From the NCBI RefSeq assembly GCF_026241165.1, contig NZ_JAPFQN010000002.1, positions 496,001 through 560,000 of the forward strand: DNA of 64,000 nt. The letters run 5' to 3'. Shown in pieces: positions 1-9,290 of the stretch. The stretch comes from Mangrovivirga halotolerans (lineage in GTDB: Bacteria; Bacteroidota; Bacteroidia; Cytophagales; Cyclobacteriaceae). Below the pieces are notes generated by a model. The model saw only the letters and a list, made by a program, of their open reading frames with translations, made no database searches and was not told the DNA's origin. A program made the translations under genes and the position numbers. Numbering within the stretch: the stretch's first letter is position 1; the number at the start of each line of letters is the position of its first letter.

Positions 1-1334
1 CTTATGAGAAACTAATCGAGAACATCCCCAATTCAAATATTTATCTTTTCAATTTATCAACTCTTTATCAATACAAAAAAGAATATGATAAAGCTTTAGA
101 AGTTCTGAATGAAGCAGAAGAAAAAATGGGTGTTTCTTATGAAACCGCCTTCAGAAAGAAAACTCTTTTACTTCAAATGGGCAAAGAAGAGGAAGCGGCT
201 AAAGAGTTAAAGAAACTTGTCAACATATACCCTGACAACGAAAAATATATATTCGAACTTAGTAATCTCTATGTAAGTCTGGAGCAATTAGACCAGGCAG
301 AAAAAATGGTTGAATTACTGTTAAAAAATGATCCTGACAATGCTAAAGCTCAGGTAATGCTCGCAGAGCTATATCGCAAACGAGGAGAAGAAGATAAATG
401 CAGACAGATTCTTACCGAGGCAGTTAAAAATCCAAACCTGGATTTTCAGACAAAGGTCAACATAATTGCGGAATATATTAAAGAGATTAAGGACCCGGAG
501 GCTGCTCCATTTATTATCAGCATGGGTAATGACATTATTGAAACCCATCCGGAAGAACCCAAATCGCATGCCTTAATGGGAGATATTTATTTTCAGGCCG
601 GTGATAAAAAGTCAGCATTAACGAAATATCTCACTGCGATAGAGAAAGAAGAAAATGACTTCGAAGTATGGCAAAATATCCTCAATCTTGAATATAGCCT
701 GGGCTATTACGAAGATCTGAAAGTTCATTCAGAAGAGGCAATGATCCTTTATCCAAATCAACCTTCGGTTTATTACTATGCAGGAATGGCAGCTTTAAGC
801 CTTAAAGAATACAATAATGCTGCTTTATATTTTGAACAAGCGATTCCTTATACAAATAACGACAAAGATCTTCAAGCTGTTTTTTATGGTCTTAAGGGTG
901 ATGCATACCACGCTAAAGAGGAATTTGAAAGCGCTTACCGGGCATATGACAACGCGCTGGAAATTAACCCTGAACTTGCCCATGTACTAAACAATTATTC
1001 ATATTTTCTGGCGATAAGAAAGCACAATTTGGAAAAAGCCCATAAAATGTCTTCAAAACTCATCGAACTTTTCCCCGGAAATGCAAGATATCTGGATACT
1101 CATGGATGGGTTTTATTTAATCAGGGAAAATATAGGGAAGCGAAAACATTTTTAAAATCAGCTATTGATACCAATGATGCAAATGCAACAATCTATGAAC
1201 ATTATGGTGATGTTCTCTATAAATTAGGAGAGAAACAAAAGGCAGTCGAACAATGGCAAATAGCTAAAAGCAAAGGTTCGACAAGTGAGTTTATTGATAA
1301 AAAAATTGCAGAACAACGCTTATATGAAAATTAA
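1..1334 (+). CDS. TPR protein, 5' end outside the window
   Basis: The reading frame is open to the left edge: codons upstream of the first visible ATG (126) continue TPR-like sequence (IYLFNLSTLYQYKKEYDKAL), so the true start lies before base 1. About 440 residues are visible, made of tandem helical repeats with TPR spacing and the usual G/Y/A/P positions (for example YYYAGMAALSLKEYNNAALY and YEHYGDVLYKLGEKQKAVEQW). TPR proteins scaffold protein contacts. Location cannot be judged because the N-terminus is missing. The stop overlaps the start of the next lipoprotein gene by 11 bases, so the two are probably co-transcribed and translationally coupled. The order TPR, DUF4292, EnvC is common in Bacteroidota and suggests an envelope role. 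Specific function unknown. Confidence 0.9.
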   Translation, partial: YEKLIENIPNSNIYLFNLSTLYQYKKEYDKALEVLNEAEEKMGVSYETAFRKKTLLLQMGKEEEAAKELKKLVNIYPDNEKYIFELSNLYVSLEQLDQAEKMVELLLKNDPDNAKAQVMLAELYRKRGEEDKCRQILTEAVKNPNLDFQTKVNIIAEYIKEIKDPEAAPFIISMGNDIIETHPEEPKSHALMGDIYFQAGDKKSALTKYLTAIEKEENDFEVWQNILNLEYSLGYYEDLKVHSEEAMILYPNQPSVYYYAGMAALSLKEYNNAALYFEQAIPYTNNDKDLQAVFYGLKGDAYHAKEEFESAYRAYDNALEINPELAHVLNNYSYFLAIRKHNLEKAHKMSSKLIELFPGNARYLDTHGWVLFNQGKYREAKTFLKSAIDTNDANATIYEHYGDVLYKLGEKQKAVEQWQIAKSKGSTSEFIDKKIAEQRLYEN

Positions 1335-2091
1335 GTACCAGGCCATTTTTTTACTGGCATTACTAACACTGACATCTTGTAATAAAAAATTTTCTGATCT
1401 CAACTTTAATTTTGGAAAGAAAAAAAAGCTAAAGGTTGAAACTCTGGAATTTGATTACCTCAAAGCAAAAGGTAAAATAAAACTGGAAACTGATGCCAAC
1501 GAAACAAATGCTACTGTCAATATCAGGGTAAAAAAAGATTCTTTGATCTGGATGTCTCTGGGTTCTGCAATAGGCATCGAAGGAGGTAGGGTTTTAATCA
1601 ACCGGGACTCCATGGTCATGATGAATCGTCTGGAAAAAAAATATCGTGTTTTCAGTTTTGACGAACTATCAGACAAATATAAGATCGAACTCGATTTTGA
1701 TATTGTGCAAGCTTTACTCTTAGGTGAAATGCCCGTGAAAGACTTGAAAGATGCTGAAGTTGAAAAAGAAGGTAATTTTTATAAGGTTTCTCAGGACTAT
1801 AATGACAAAGAGGTCGTTAATCTAGTGAATTCTGTAACTCTGAAATTAGAGAACATTACAATGATAGATACGCCGGTACCGAATAAGCTTAATGTGATTT
1901 ATAGAAATTTTAATTATCCCAAAGGGAAAAAGGTACCGATGGCATTCACGTCAATAATTTATCTTGAATATTATGAAGACAATGCTAAATTTACAGCTCA
2001 GATAGGTTTAGAATACAATAAAATTGAAGTAGAAGATAAACCAATTAGTTTTCCGTTTAGTCTTCCTGATAAATACACCAGAGTTGAATAG
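1324..2091 (+). CDS. DUF4292 family lipoprotein (LolB-like)
   Basis: 255 residues. The chosen start is ATG at 1324 because it gives a textbook lipoprotein signal, MKIKYQAIFLLALLTLTSC, with the acylated Cys at residue 19; the longer frame from 1285 adds a tail that fits no signal peptide. The mature part (DLIWMSLGSAIGIEGGRVLI-like strands, a 'NRDSMVMMNRLEKKY' strand, and a C-terminal half rich in beta strands) resembles the DUF4292 family, whose fold is LolB/LolA-like. The known role of that fold is lipoprotein or lipid handling at the outer membrane; for this family it is inferred only. The gene overlaps the preceding TPR gene by 11 bases and is followed after 2 bases by the EnvC-like gene, so it sits in an envelope operon. 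Confidence 0.85.
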   Translation: MKIKYQAIFLLALLTLTSCNKKFSDLNFNFGKKKKLKVETLEFDYLKAKGKIKLETDANETNATVNIRVKKDSLIWMSLGSAIGIEGGRVLINRDSMVMMNRLEKKYRVFSFDELSDKYKIELDFDIVQALLLGEMPVKDLKDAEVEKEGNFYKVSQDYNDKEVVNLVNSVTLKLENITMIDTPVPNKLNVIYRNFNYPKGKKVPMAFTSIIYLEYYEDNAKFTAQIGLEYNKIEVEDKPISFPFSLPDKYTRVE

Positions 2092-2093
2092 AT

Positions 2094-3281
2094 ATGTGTA
2101 AAGGCTATTTTTTTATATTATTTATATTTTTGATTTCATTTTTCTCTGTAACAGCTCAAAATAAAGCTGAGTTACAAGAAAAAAAGAAGCGCACTTTGCA
2201 AAAAATCAACGAAGCTGAAAAAATACTCAAACAAACTACTAAGCAGAAAAAGAGCACATTGGGTCAATTAAGTGCTATCAATCAACAAATAAAAACCCGT
2301 TCTCAATTAATATCAGCAATTGAATCTGAGATTGATATTCTGGATTCTGAAATTTCCGATATTGATCTCCTTTACGATGCTCTTGATAGTGATCTTGAAA
2401 ACTTAAAAGAGGAATATGCACGTATGATCTATGGACTTTCCAAGAACAATAGTTCGTATGGAAAATTAGCCTTTCTTTTTAGTGCTGAGTCATTCAACCA
2501 ATTCCTAATGAGAATGAAATATCTTCAGCAATACTCTGAAGCAAGAAAATCTCAAGTTAATCAAATACAAACTGTTCAGGAATTATTAAAAGAAAACAGG
2601 CTTTCAAAGCAAACCAAAAGAGTAGAGCAAGAAATCCTTTTAAACGAACAGATCGCTGAAAACGAGAAGCTTCAATCATTAAAAAATAAACAATCCAATA
2701 TCATAGCAGAACTCGGGGAGAAAGAAAATCTGCTGATTGCTGAGATAGAAAAAAACAAACGTGCCGCAGCTGAGATCTCCAATTTAATAGATAAACTGAT
2801 CGCTGCGGAAGCTTCAAAAGCTTCTGACACACGTGTTGAAAATACTCCTGAAGGTAAAATTTTATCAGCTTCATTTGCGGAAAATAAAAACAGGTTACCC
2901 TGGCCGGTAAATCAAGGTTTTATTTCACAAGGATTTGGAGAGCAAAACCATCCGGTACTTAGACAGGTAGTAATTAAAAATAATGGTATAAATATTCAAA
3001 CTCAGGCCAACGAGTCAGTTAAAGTAGTCTTTGATGGAGTAGTTACTTTTGAAGGAAGCGTGAGAGATATGGCTGGTTCTGTGGTGATCATTCAACATGG
3101 TGAATACAGAACTGTTTATACCAATATTAAAAACGTTTCAGTGAAAAGAGGAGATCAGGTAAAAGCAGGTCAATCTATCGGACAGGTTTATACTAACAGT
3201 GAAGGACTTTCAGAAATGAAATTCCAGGTAAGGCAGGGAGCAAAAGTATTAAATCCTGAAATATGGCTATCAAAAAAATAA
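2094..3281 (+). CDS. EnvC-like murein hydrolase activator, degenerate LytM domain
   Basis: 395 residues: signal peptide (1-22, ending VTAQ), a long Lys/Glu/Gln-rich coiled coil (about 25-260), and a C-terminal LytM/M23 domain (about 268-395). The family activates amidases that split septal peptidoglycan. The metal-binding residues of active M23 enzymes are gone: the H-x3-D region reads NNGINI, the later H-x-H region reads MKFQV, and the loop HGEYRTVYTN lacks the usual final His. This matches EnvC or NlpD, which work as activators, not as endopeptidases. Start ATG 2094 lies just after the DUF4292 stop. The end overlaps the CapA-like gene by 19 bases. The amidase partner is not in the window. 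Confidence 0.88.
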   Translation: MCKGYFFILFIFLISFFSVTAQNKAELQEKKKRTLQKINEAEKILKQTTKQKKSTLGQLSAINQQIKTRSQLISAIESEIDILDSEISDIDLLYDALDSDLENLKEEYARMIYGLSKNNSSYGKLAFLFSAESFNQFLMRMKYLQQYSEARKSQVNQIQTVQELLKENRLSKQTKRVEQEILLNEQIAENEKLQSLKNKQSNIIAELGEKENLLIAEIEKNKRAAAEISNLIDKLIAAEASKASDTRVENTPEGKILSASFAENKNRLPWPVNQGFISQGFGEQNHPVLRQVVIKNNGINIQTQANESVKVVFDGVVTFEGSVRDMAGSVVIIQHGEYRTVYTNIKNVSVKRGDQVKAGQSIGQVYTNSEGLSEMKFQVRQGAKVLNPEIWLSKK

Positions 3282-4711
3282 TTTCAACTTTTTCCTTAAC
3301 CCTTTTAATCTTTATTGGTTACGGGCAGGAAAAAAGTTTATCACTATTGTTTACAGGTGATGTTATGCAGCACGATTCACAAATAAATGCTGCTTATTAC
3401 AAAGGAAAAGGATATGATTATAACCCGGTCTTTAAATATATTGAGCCCGTTTTTAAAAGTCATGATCTTGTAATTGCAAACCTGGAGTTAACACTCGCTG
3501 GCCCTCCATACCGGGGGTATCCACAATTCTCAGCTCCTGATGAACTTGCAGTTGCACTTCAAAATTCAGGAGTAGACATTCTTGTCACAGCAAATAATCA
3601 TTCGAATGACAGAAGAAAAAAAGGAGTTATACGAACTTTAGATGTTCTTGATAGCCTGGGCATAAAACATACAGGTACTTTCCGAAATAAGAAAGAAAGA
3701 GATAAACTGTATCCTTTAATTATTAATAAAAACGGATTTAATATTGCCCTGTTAAATTACACTTATGGTACCAATGGTATTCCTGACTCCCCCCCTGCTA
3801 TTGTGAACCGCCTGGAAAAAGATCAAATAATTGCTGACCTGAAAAAAGCCCGTCAAAGTAGTGTAGATAAAATAATTGTAGTTGTTCATTGGGGTGCAGA
3901 ATACAGAAGGCTGCCAGGTCAAGATCAGCTAAAATGGGAAAAATTATTATATGCCCATGGTGCCGATGCAATTATTGGTATGCATCCTCATGTTATCCAG
4001 CCAGTTAAAAGAACCTACAATAAAACTGAAAATGAAGAAGAAATAACGGCCTACAGTCTTGGTAACTTCATTAGTAATCAGAGAAAGAGATATACTGACG
4101 GGGGGATGCTATTCAGCCTTGAACTAGAAAAAAGCAATATCGATAATTCAATTCGCTTTGGTGATGCCAGTTATTATCTAACCTGGGTATATAAAGAGTA
4201 TTTTGAAGGCCTAAAGCGATTTTATATTATTCCTGCTGACAATATTGAGTTAATGAACTCTTTGAAATTAAGTAGCGAAGACAGAAAAATGATCAATACC
4301 TTTTTATCTGATTCCAGATCCCTACTTAATAAAAATAATTACAGGGTAAGTGAAAAAAGATATTCCCCTTTACTGGATAATTTCTTAGTGTCAAGGTCTT
4401 TCAAGTTTTTAGATTTTAAGCCTAATTATAAAGGAGAACTAAATATTAATTTTACCACAGATTCAGAATCTAAAAAAATATCTGAAATCAAAAATTCTGA
4501 TCAGTATTTTGTTCAGATCGCTGCACTTAAAGATGAATCCAGGTATTTTGATCTCCCTTCTGATCATATGGGTAAATTAGTAGTACACAAAGAAGATAAT
4601 GGTCTTTTCAAATATCGGGTAGGTCCCTTTCAGGATAAACAAGAGGCAATGAATTCTTTGAACAAAATAAAAGAATACGGATATACAGAGGCCTTTCTAA
4701 TAACTTATTAA
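3263..4711 (+). CDS. CapA-like metallophosphatase-fold protein with C-terminal SPOR domain
   Basis: 482 residues: signal peptide (1-21, ending YGQ), a CapA/PgsA-type calcineurin-like domain (about 25-330) and a C-terminal SPOR domain (about 412-482). CapA-family landmarks are FTGDVMQHD (30-38), NLELTLAG (73-80), TANNHSND (109-116), VVVHWGAEY (206-214) and GMHPHV (239-244), which are the expected metal-site motifs. The tail DQYFVQIAALKDESRYFDL followed by a GLFKYRVGPF strand is SPOR-like; SPOR domains bind denuded glycan at division sites. Family members are linked to poly-gamma-glutamate or capsule synthesis, but no pgsB or pgsC gene is nearby, so the substrate is unknown. The gene overlaps the EnvC-like gene, which favours a role in cell-wall remodelling or division. 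Confidence 0.85.
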   Translation: MAIKKIISTFSLTLLIFIGYGQEKSLSLLFTGDVMQHDSQINAAYYKGKGYDYNPVFKYIEPVFKSHDLVIANLELTLAGPPYRGYPQFSAPDELAVALQNSGVDILVTANNHSNDRRKKGVIRTLDVLDSLGIKHTGTFRNKKERDKLYPLIINKNGFNIALLNYTYGTNGIPDSPPAIVNRLEKDQIIADLKKARQSSVDKIIVVVHWGAEYRRLPGQDQLKWEKLLYAHGADAIIGMHPHVIQPVKRTYNKTENEEEITAYSLGNFISNQRKRYTDGGMLFSLELEKSNIDNSIRFGDASYYLTWVYKEYFEGLKRFYIIPADNIELMNSLKLSSEDRKMINTFLSDSRSLLNKNNYRVSEKRYSPLLDNFLVSRSFKFLDFKPNYKGELNINFTTDSESKKISEIKNSDQYFVQIAALKDESRYFDLPSDHMGKLVVHKEDNGLFKYRVGPFQDKQEAMNSLNKIKEYGYTEAFLITY

Positions 4712-4762
4712 TATTCATTACGTTAAGAACATTACATAGTGACTTAAAATAATACCACTGAG

Positions 4763-4793
4763 TTTGATGGTGAACGTAAATTGATTAATTTTA
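4763..4793 (+). promoter_or_regulatory. Bacteroidota-type promoter of tatA
   Basis: TTTG at 4763-4766, a 19-base spacer, then TAATTTTA at 4786-4793. This fits the Bacteroidota sigma-A consensus TTTG-N19/20-TAnnTTTG with one mismatch in the last base. It ends 25 bases before the tatA start. Inferred from sequence alone. Confidence 0.55.
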
Positions 4794-4818
4794 CAACTGA
4801 ATTTAAAACACTTTAGTA

Positions 4819-5016
4819 ATGTTAGATTTAATTTTAGCATGGACTCCGGGAGCCGGAGAATTAATATTAATTGCTTTTGTAGTTGTACTACTATTTGGAG
4901 CAAAGAAGATTCCTGAATTAGCCAGAGGAATGGGTAAAGGGATCCGTGAGTTCAAAGATGCTACTAAAGACATCTCAAAAGAAATAGACGAAAGCAAGAA
5001 AGAAGTAGAGAAATAA
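4819..5016 (+). CDS. tatA: Sec-independent translocase subunit TatA/E
   Basis: 65 residues, typical of TatA. A short N-terminal membrane helix (about 10-26, LILIAFVVVLLFGAKKIPEL) is followed by the FGxKKxPEL hinge, the amphipathic helix starting ARGMGKGIREFKDA, and a charged Lys/Glu tail. TatA oligomers form the membrane-permeable part of the twin-arginine pathway that exports folded proteins. No tatB or tatC gene lies next to it; Bacteroidota usually encode tatC elsewhere. Nine bases separate it from gatA, so the two may share a transcript. Confidence 0.93.
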   Translation: MLDLILAWTPGAGELILIAFVVVLLFGAKKIPELARGMGKGIREFKDATKDISKEIDESKKEVEK

Positions 5017-5025
5017 TTTCATTCC

Positions 5026-6444
5026 GTGCCTTCAAAGACAATCAAAGAAATTCAAGATTTAATTTTGAAAGGTAATGCTAACTGCGAAAAAGTAGTAAAG
5101 CATTACCTTTCTTCTATTAATGAGCAAAAACACCTCAATGCTTTTATTGAAGTATTTGAAGAGGAGGCTATTGAAAGAGCAAAAGAAATAGATCTGAAAA
5201 TCAGGGAAGGCAATGCCGGTAAACTAGCCGGTGTCGTTGTTGGAATTAAAGATGTACTTTGTTATAAAGATCATTCACTAACCTGTGGGTCAGGAATATT
5301 AAAAGGGTTTAAGTCATTATATACTGCAACGGCAGTTCAAAAACTTATTGATGAAGACGCAATTATTATAGGCATCTTAAATTGTGACGAGTTTGCAATG
5401 GGATCTTCTAACGAAACTTCAGTATATGGACCGACCCTTAACGCTGTAGATAATGAAAGAGTTCCTGGAGGCTCCAGCGGTGGAAGCGCAGTAGCAGTAC
5501 AAGCTGGATTATGCACTGTTTCCTTAGGTACAGATACGGGTGGGTCCGTAAGACAACCCGCAGGTTTTTGTGAAGTTTGGGGCCTCAAGCCTACCTATTC
5601 GAGAATAAGCAGATATGGGCTGGCATCTTATGCTTCATCTTTTGATTGCATAGGAACGTTTACGAATAGTGCGGAAGATGCAGCCTTACTTCTTGAAATT
5701 ATGTCGGGTGAAGATGAAAAAGACAGCACTTCATCTTCATCAGCACCAGAAAATTATCAGCTGGAAGAAAGTACAACAAAAACTTACAAAGTCGCCTACC
5801 TTGCAGAAGCACTTAATCATGAGGGGCTTTCTCCTCAGGTCAGAGATGTGTTTCAGGAAACTTTGTCAAAAATAAAGGAGGCCGGCAATCAAGTTGAGGA
5901 AATAAAATTTGATCTTCTTCCTTATTTGCTTCCTACATATTACATATTAACCACTGCTGAGGCTAGCAGTAATTTATCCAGATATGATGGAGTGAGATAC
6001 GGGCATAGATCAGATCAGGCCGAAAATCCTGAAATGCTATATAAAAAATCCAGAACGGAAGGGTTCGGTCCGGAAGTTCAGAAAAGAATTATGCTCGGAA
6101 CTTTTGTGCTTTCAGCAGACTATTTCGATGCTTATTACGTTAAGGCCCTGAAAGCAAGAAAATTAATAAGGAATAAAACACTTGAAATATTAAAAGAATA
6201 TGACTTTATTATTACTCCTACAGCTCCAACGGAGCCTTTTAAATTAGGAGAAAAAAATAAAGATCAAATGGAAATGTATTTAGGAGATGTTTTTACAGTA
6301 CAGGCATCACTTTGTGGATTACCTTCTTTAAATATTCCATTTTCAAATAAAAAATCAGGGCTTCCTGTAGGAGTGCAAATAACAGGAAAGCCTTTTAAAG
6401 AAAAAGACCTTTTACAAGCTGGTAATTTTTTCAGTAAGCTGTAA
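5026..6444 (+). CDS. gatA: Asp-tRNA(Asn)/Glu-tRNA(Gln) amidotransferase subunit A
   Basis: 472 residues, normal for GatA. The amidase-signature triad is visible: Lys75 in GIKDV, and Ser150 and Ser174 in VPGGSSGGSAVAV and TDTGGSVRQPAG. The subunit hydrolyses glutamine and passes ammonia to GatB to amidate mischarged Asp-tRNA(Asn) or Glu-tRNA(Gln). The partners gatB and gatC are not in the window, as is usual in this phylum. The start is GTG at 5026, nine bases after the tatA stop. No in-frame ATG lies upstream before the stop. Confidence 0.95.
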   Translation: MPSKTIKEIQDLILKGNANCEKVVKHYLSSINEQKHLNAFIEVFEEEAIERAKEIDLKIREGNAGKLAGVVVGIKDVLCYKDHSLTCGSGILKGFKSLYTATAVQKLIDEDAIIIGILNCDEFAMGSSNETSVYGPTLNAVDNERVPGGSSGGSAVAVQAGLCTVSLGTDTGGSVRQPAGFCEVWGLKPTYSRISRYGLASYASSFDCIGTFTNSAEDAALLLEIMSGEDEKDSTSSSSAPENYQLEESTTKTYKVAYLAEALNHEGLSPQVRDVFQETLSKIKEAGNQVEEIKFDLLPYLLPTYYILTTAEASSNLSRYDGVRYGHRSDQAENPEMLYKKSRTEGFGPEVQKRIMLGTFVLSADYFDAYYVKALKARKLIRNKTLEILKEYDFIITPTAPTEPFKLGEKNKDQMEMYLGDVFTVQASLCGLPSLNIPFSNKKSGLPVGVQITGKPFKEKDLLQAGNFFSKL

Positions 6445-6511
6445 AAAGCTTTTTTAAATCTCCAAAAAATTATATATTGTGTAGTTAAAGATTATTCTAT
6501 TGGTTGATAAG

Positions 6512-8029
6512 ATGAGAAAGGTTATAATTTTTTACTTTTTGAATGTCACTTTTTTCTTAGGCATGCAGGCCCAGAAAAATGTGATTACTTCCCTACCCGT
6601 TTCAAAAGAGCGATTAAAAGAATTCGAAGATAATGTAGTTTTGCTCCCTGTCACTTCAGGGAGTGAAGTAAATAAGTCAGCAGTAAATGTTGCTTTATCT
6701 GATGAAACAGAATTGGACAGCCTGAATGAAACTCTGGCTTATAATTCTCAATACAATTTTGATTATTCTCCGGACTTCACATTCAACGAAGTTGAAGAAC
6801 GAATAAAAAATATAGACACTGAACTTCCTATGCAGCTTAACAGAACTGTATACGGATTCATTCAATACTTTGTAGAAAGAAACAGGAGTCATACAAGGCA
6901 GGTATTGGCAAAAACAGAAGTTTATTTCCCTCTTTTTGAGAAATACTTAGAGGAATATGGACTGCCAGATGAATTGAAATATCTCTCTATCATTGAATCT
7001 GCCCTGAAACCTCAAGTACAATCCAGAGCCAGGGCCGTCGGTCTTTGGCAGTTTATGGGTGCTACTGGTCGTATGTACGGACTAAGCAATGATTTTTATA
7101 TTGATGAGCGGATGGATCCTGAAAAATCAACTATTGCTGCTTGTAAGTACCTGAAGTCTCTCCATAATATTTTTAATGATTGGGAACTTGCCCTGGCAGC
7201 ATATAATGCCGGCCCGGGAAATGTCAGAAGAGCAATAAGAAGATCAGGTTACAAAAAAACATTCTGGGAAATTTATCCTTATCTACCAAGAGAAACCAGA
7301 AGTTATGTTCCTCAGTTTTATGCTATGATCTACGCTTTAAAATATCGATATGAGCATAACCTGGATACAGATCTAGAATATGAAATTGCAGTAGATACTA
7401 TTCATGTTAGTAACTATGTATATTTAAATGCACTGGCTTCAGAATTAAATATTTGTGCAGATGATTTAAGGATGTTAAACCCTCAAATCAAACATGGTGC
7501 TCTTCCTGAAGATACAAGAAACTTCCCACTTAATATTCCAGTTGACGTAAAACCTTATTTTACAGAAAACAAACAGAATATTCTGGCTAAAATAGAAGAA
7601 GAAGGAAAAGAAAGAATTGCATACCTGGCAAGAAACAGTGTAGGTTCCACCTACGGCCGAACGAGAATTTATCACAAAGTTAGAAGTGGAGAAGTTCTTG
7701 GCCTTATTGCTGAAAAATATCACGTCAGAATCTCAGATCTGAGAGCATGGAACGGCATCAGGGGGAATATGATCCGCAGCGGTCAAAATCTTAGCGTTTG
7801 GATCATTCCAGGCCAATCTATTTCAAAAGGATCTGCTACAGCTAAAGCTTCAGCTCCTCAACGTCAACCTATTCCTGAAGGATCAAAAGTTTATACCGTA
7901 CAACCTGGTGATACACTTTGGGATATCTCAAGAAAATATGAAGGACTGACCGTTGAGAAGTTAAAAAAACTTAATAATCTTTCTAAAGGAAGTAAAATTA
8001 AGCCTGGACAGCAATTAAGAATAGGATAA
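6512..8029 (+). CDS. mltD: MltD-type lytic transglycosylase with two LysM domains
   Basis: 505 residues from ATG 6512, which gives the signal peptide [20 protein letters not shown]; a TTG at 6500 is the less likely start. The SLT/lysozyme-like domain (about 140-290) carries the catalytic Glu162 in [11 protein letters not shown] and the motifs [17 protein letters not shown] and [15 protein letters not shown]. Two LysM repeats follow (about 395-440, [19 protein letters not shown], and 460-505, [16 protein letters not shown]). The enzyme cleaves glycan strands to 1,6-anhydro ends and is held on peptidoglycan by LysM. It is followed by a DUF4837 lipoprotein gene, a conserved neighbour in Bacteroidota. 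Confidence 0.93.
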   Translation: MRKVIIFYFLNVTFFLGMQAQKNVITSLPVSKERLKEFEDNVVLLPVTSGSEVNKSAVNVALSDETELDSLNETLAYNSQYNFDYSPDFTFNEVEERIKNIDTELPMQLNRTVYGFIQYFVERNRSHTRQVLAKTEVYFPLFEKYLEEYGLPDELKYLSIIESALKPQVQSRARAVGLWQFMGATGRMYGLSNDFYIDERMDPEKSTIAACKYLKSLHNIFNDWELALAAYNAGPGNVRRAIRRSGYKKTFWEIYPYLPRETRSYVPQFYAMIYALKYRYEHNLDTDLEYEIAVDTIHVSNYVYLNALASELNICADDLRMLNPQIKHGALPEDTRNFPLNIPVDVKPYFTENKQNILAKIEEEGKERIAYLARNSVGSTYGRTRIYHKVRSGEVLGLIAEKYHVRISDLRAWNGIRGNMIRSGQNLSVWIIPGQSISKGSATAKASAPQRQPIPEGSKVYTVQPGDTLWDISRKYEGLTVEKLKKLNNLSKGSKIKPGQQLRIG

Positions 8030-8031
8030 TT

Positions 8032-8051
8032 AAAACTAAACCATTAGTTTT
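8032..8051. promoter_or_regulatory. Palindrome AAAACTAA-N4-TTAGTTTT upstream of the DUF4837 gene
   Basis: A perfect 8+8 inverted repeat with spacer ACCA starts 3 bases after the mltD stop and ends 23 bases before the next start codon. Its 16-base core, AACTAA-N4-TTAGTT, is the same as the copies around the TonB genes at 20236-22295. It lacks the long G/C stem of a terminator, so a protein-binding site is more likely. Function inferred. Confidence 0.5.
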
Positions 8052-8074
8052 ACATAAATCCTAATAATTAAATT

Positions 8075-9154
8075 ATGTACAGAGCAGTAATTAAAACAGC
8101 TTATTTACTTTCTATAATTTTACTTGTCTCTTCATGCGACAAATCTTCTAACGAAAGCTCTAACACGGATAATTTACCACGAGCTGCGGGAGAAGTTTCC
8201 TCATTAATGATAATCGCTGACAATAACCAATATGAAGGGATGATCAGTGGGGCCATTGACAATGTTTTTGGTGTTAATACACCAGGACTTCCAAGACCTG
8301 AGCCAATTTATGACGTATTTCAGGTTGCGCCTCAAAGATTAAACAGGACGCTGAGAGAAATGAGGAATGTGCTCATTTTAGCAACATCAAAATCTCCTGA
8401 AGAAGTTCTTGAACTATATAGTACCGAAGCAAAAGAAGCCATAAAAAAAGATCCTGAAATACATTTTTCAGTTCAGCGAAATGTCTATTCTAAAAATCAA
8501 ACTATCGGTTTGTTATATGCTGATAACAAAGCACAGTTAATTAAATATCTTGAAGATCATAAAGAAGAGTTACGAGATCTTTTTGTATCAGGCGATATTC
8601 AGGTTCTTAAACGAAGAACATACGCTAACAAACCAAAAAAATCGGTTAGTGAACAGCTTAAAAAAGAGCATGATTTCACTATGCAATTACCTGGCGAATA
8701 TATGCTTGCTCAGGAAAGTGACAATATGGTTTGGTTTCGAAGTGCTCTAGACAAATCTGATTACAACATATTTGTATATTACACAGACTATGATAATGAA
8801 AACATTTTCAAAAAAGATAGTCTTCTTGCTTTCAGAAATGAAATCACCAAAGAAAATTTCTTTGTTGATCCAGCAGATAAACGTACCTATATAACTACGG
8901 AACAAGAGTACGCAGATGTTGAAATTGATACAGTGAATTTTAATGGTAATTTTGCAATTGAAATGAGAGGATTGTGGAGATCTAATCATGTAACAATGGG
9001 TGGCCCTTTTCTTAGCTACACGGTTGTAGATCAATCAAAAAACAGGCTGTATTACATCGAGGGATTTCTATATTCTCCTGGATTAGATCAACGAAATCCA
9101 ATGAGGAGAATAGAGTTAATTCTTAAATCATTTAAGATGTCAGATGAGAGTTAA
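8075..9154 (+). CDS. DUF4837 family lipoprotein
   Basis: 359 residues. The signal MYRAVIKTAYLLSIILLVSSC has a clean lipobox with Cys21, followed by an Asp/Ser/Asn-rich linker. The rest matches DUF4837 in layout: an N-terminal part around VSSLMIIADNNQYEGMISGAI and FGVNTPGLPRPEPIYDV, and a C-terminal part ending in HVTMGGPFLSYTVVDQSKNRLYYIEGFLYSPG. The function of this Bacteroidota family is unknown. Its steady position beside a MltD-like gene suggests a periplasmic or outer-membrane role linked to peptidoglycan. A palindrome at 8032-8051 precedes it and a terminator at 9180-9206 follows it. Confidence 0.85.
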   Translation: MYRAVIKTAYLLSIILLVSSCDKSSNESSNTDNLPRAAGEVSSLMIIADNNQYEGMISGAIDNVFGVNTPGLPRPEPIYDVFQVAPQRLNRTLREMRNVLILATSKSPEEVLELYSTEAKEAIKKDPEIHFSVQRNVYSKNQTIGLLYADNKAQLIKYLEDHKEELRDLFVSGDIQVLKRRTYANKPKKSVSEQLKKEHDFTMQLPGEYMLAQESDNMVWFRSALDKSDYNIFVYYTDYDNENIFKKDSLLAFRNEITKENFFVDPADKRTYITTEQEYADVEIDTVNFNGNFAIEMRGLWRSNHVTMGGPFLSYTVVDQSKNRLYYIEGFLYSPGLDQRNPMRRIELILKSFKMSDES

Positions 9155-9179
9155 TCAAAATTAATTGGATAAAATATTT

Positions 9180-9206
9180 AGCCACTGAAGTCAGTGGCTT
9201 TTTTTA
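9180..9206 (+). terminator. Rho-independent terminator after the DUF4837 gene
   Basis: AGCCACTGA, a two-base turn AG, then TCAGTGGC followed by a run of seven T. Eight G/C-rich pairs plus the U tract make a strong intrinsic terminator. It lies 26 bases after the lipoprotein stop codon. Confidence 0.9.
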
Positions 9207-9260
9207 TTTTGATAAAACGATAATATAATTAATTGATACGGCAATTTTAAGCTAAATTAA

Positions 9261-9268
9261 TAGCTTTG
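9261..9268 (+). promoter_or_regulatory. -7 element TAGCTTTG upstream of maeB
   Basis: Exact match to the Bacteroidota -7 box TAnnTTTG, 22 bases before the maeB ATG and just after a terminator. The -33 box is poor (TTTT near 9245). Confidence 0.5.
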
Positions 9269-9290
9269 TAACGGAGATAAAAAAACAGTT

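Noticed and set aside
2094-3281. Active M23 endopeptidase
   Set aside because: The zinc-binding His and Asp residues are replaced (NNGINI and MKFQV), so an activator role is the better reading.
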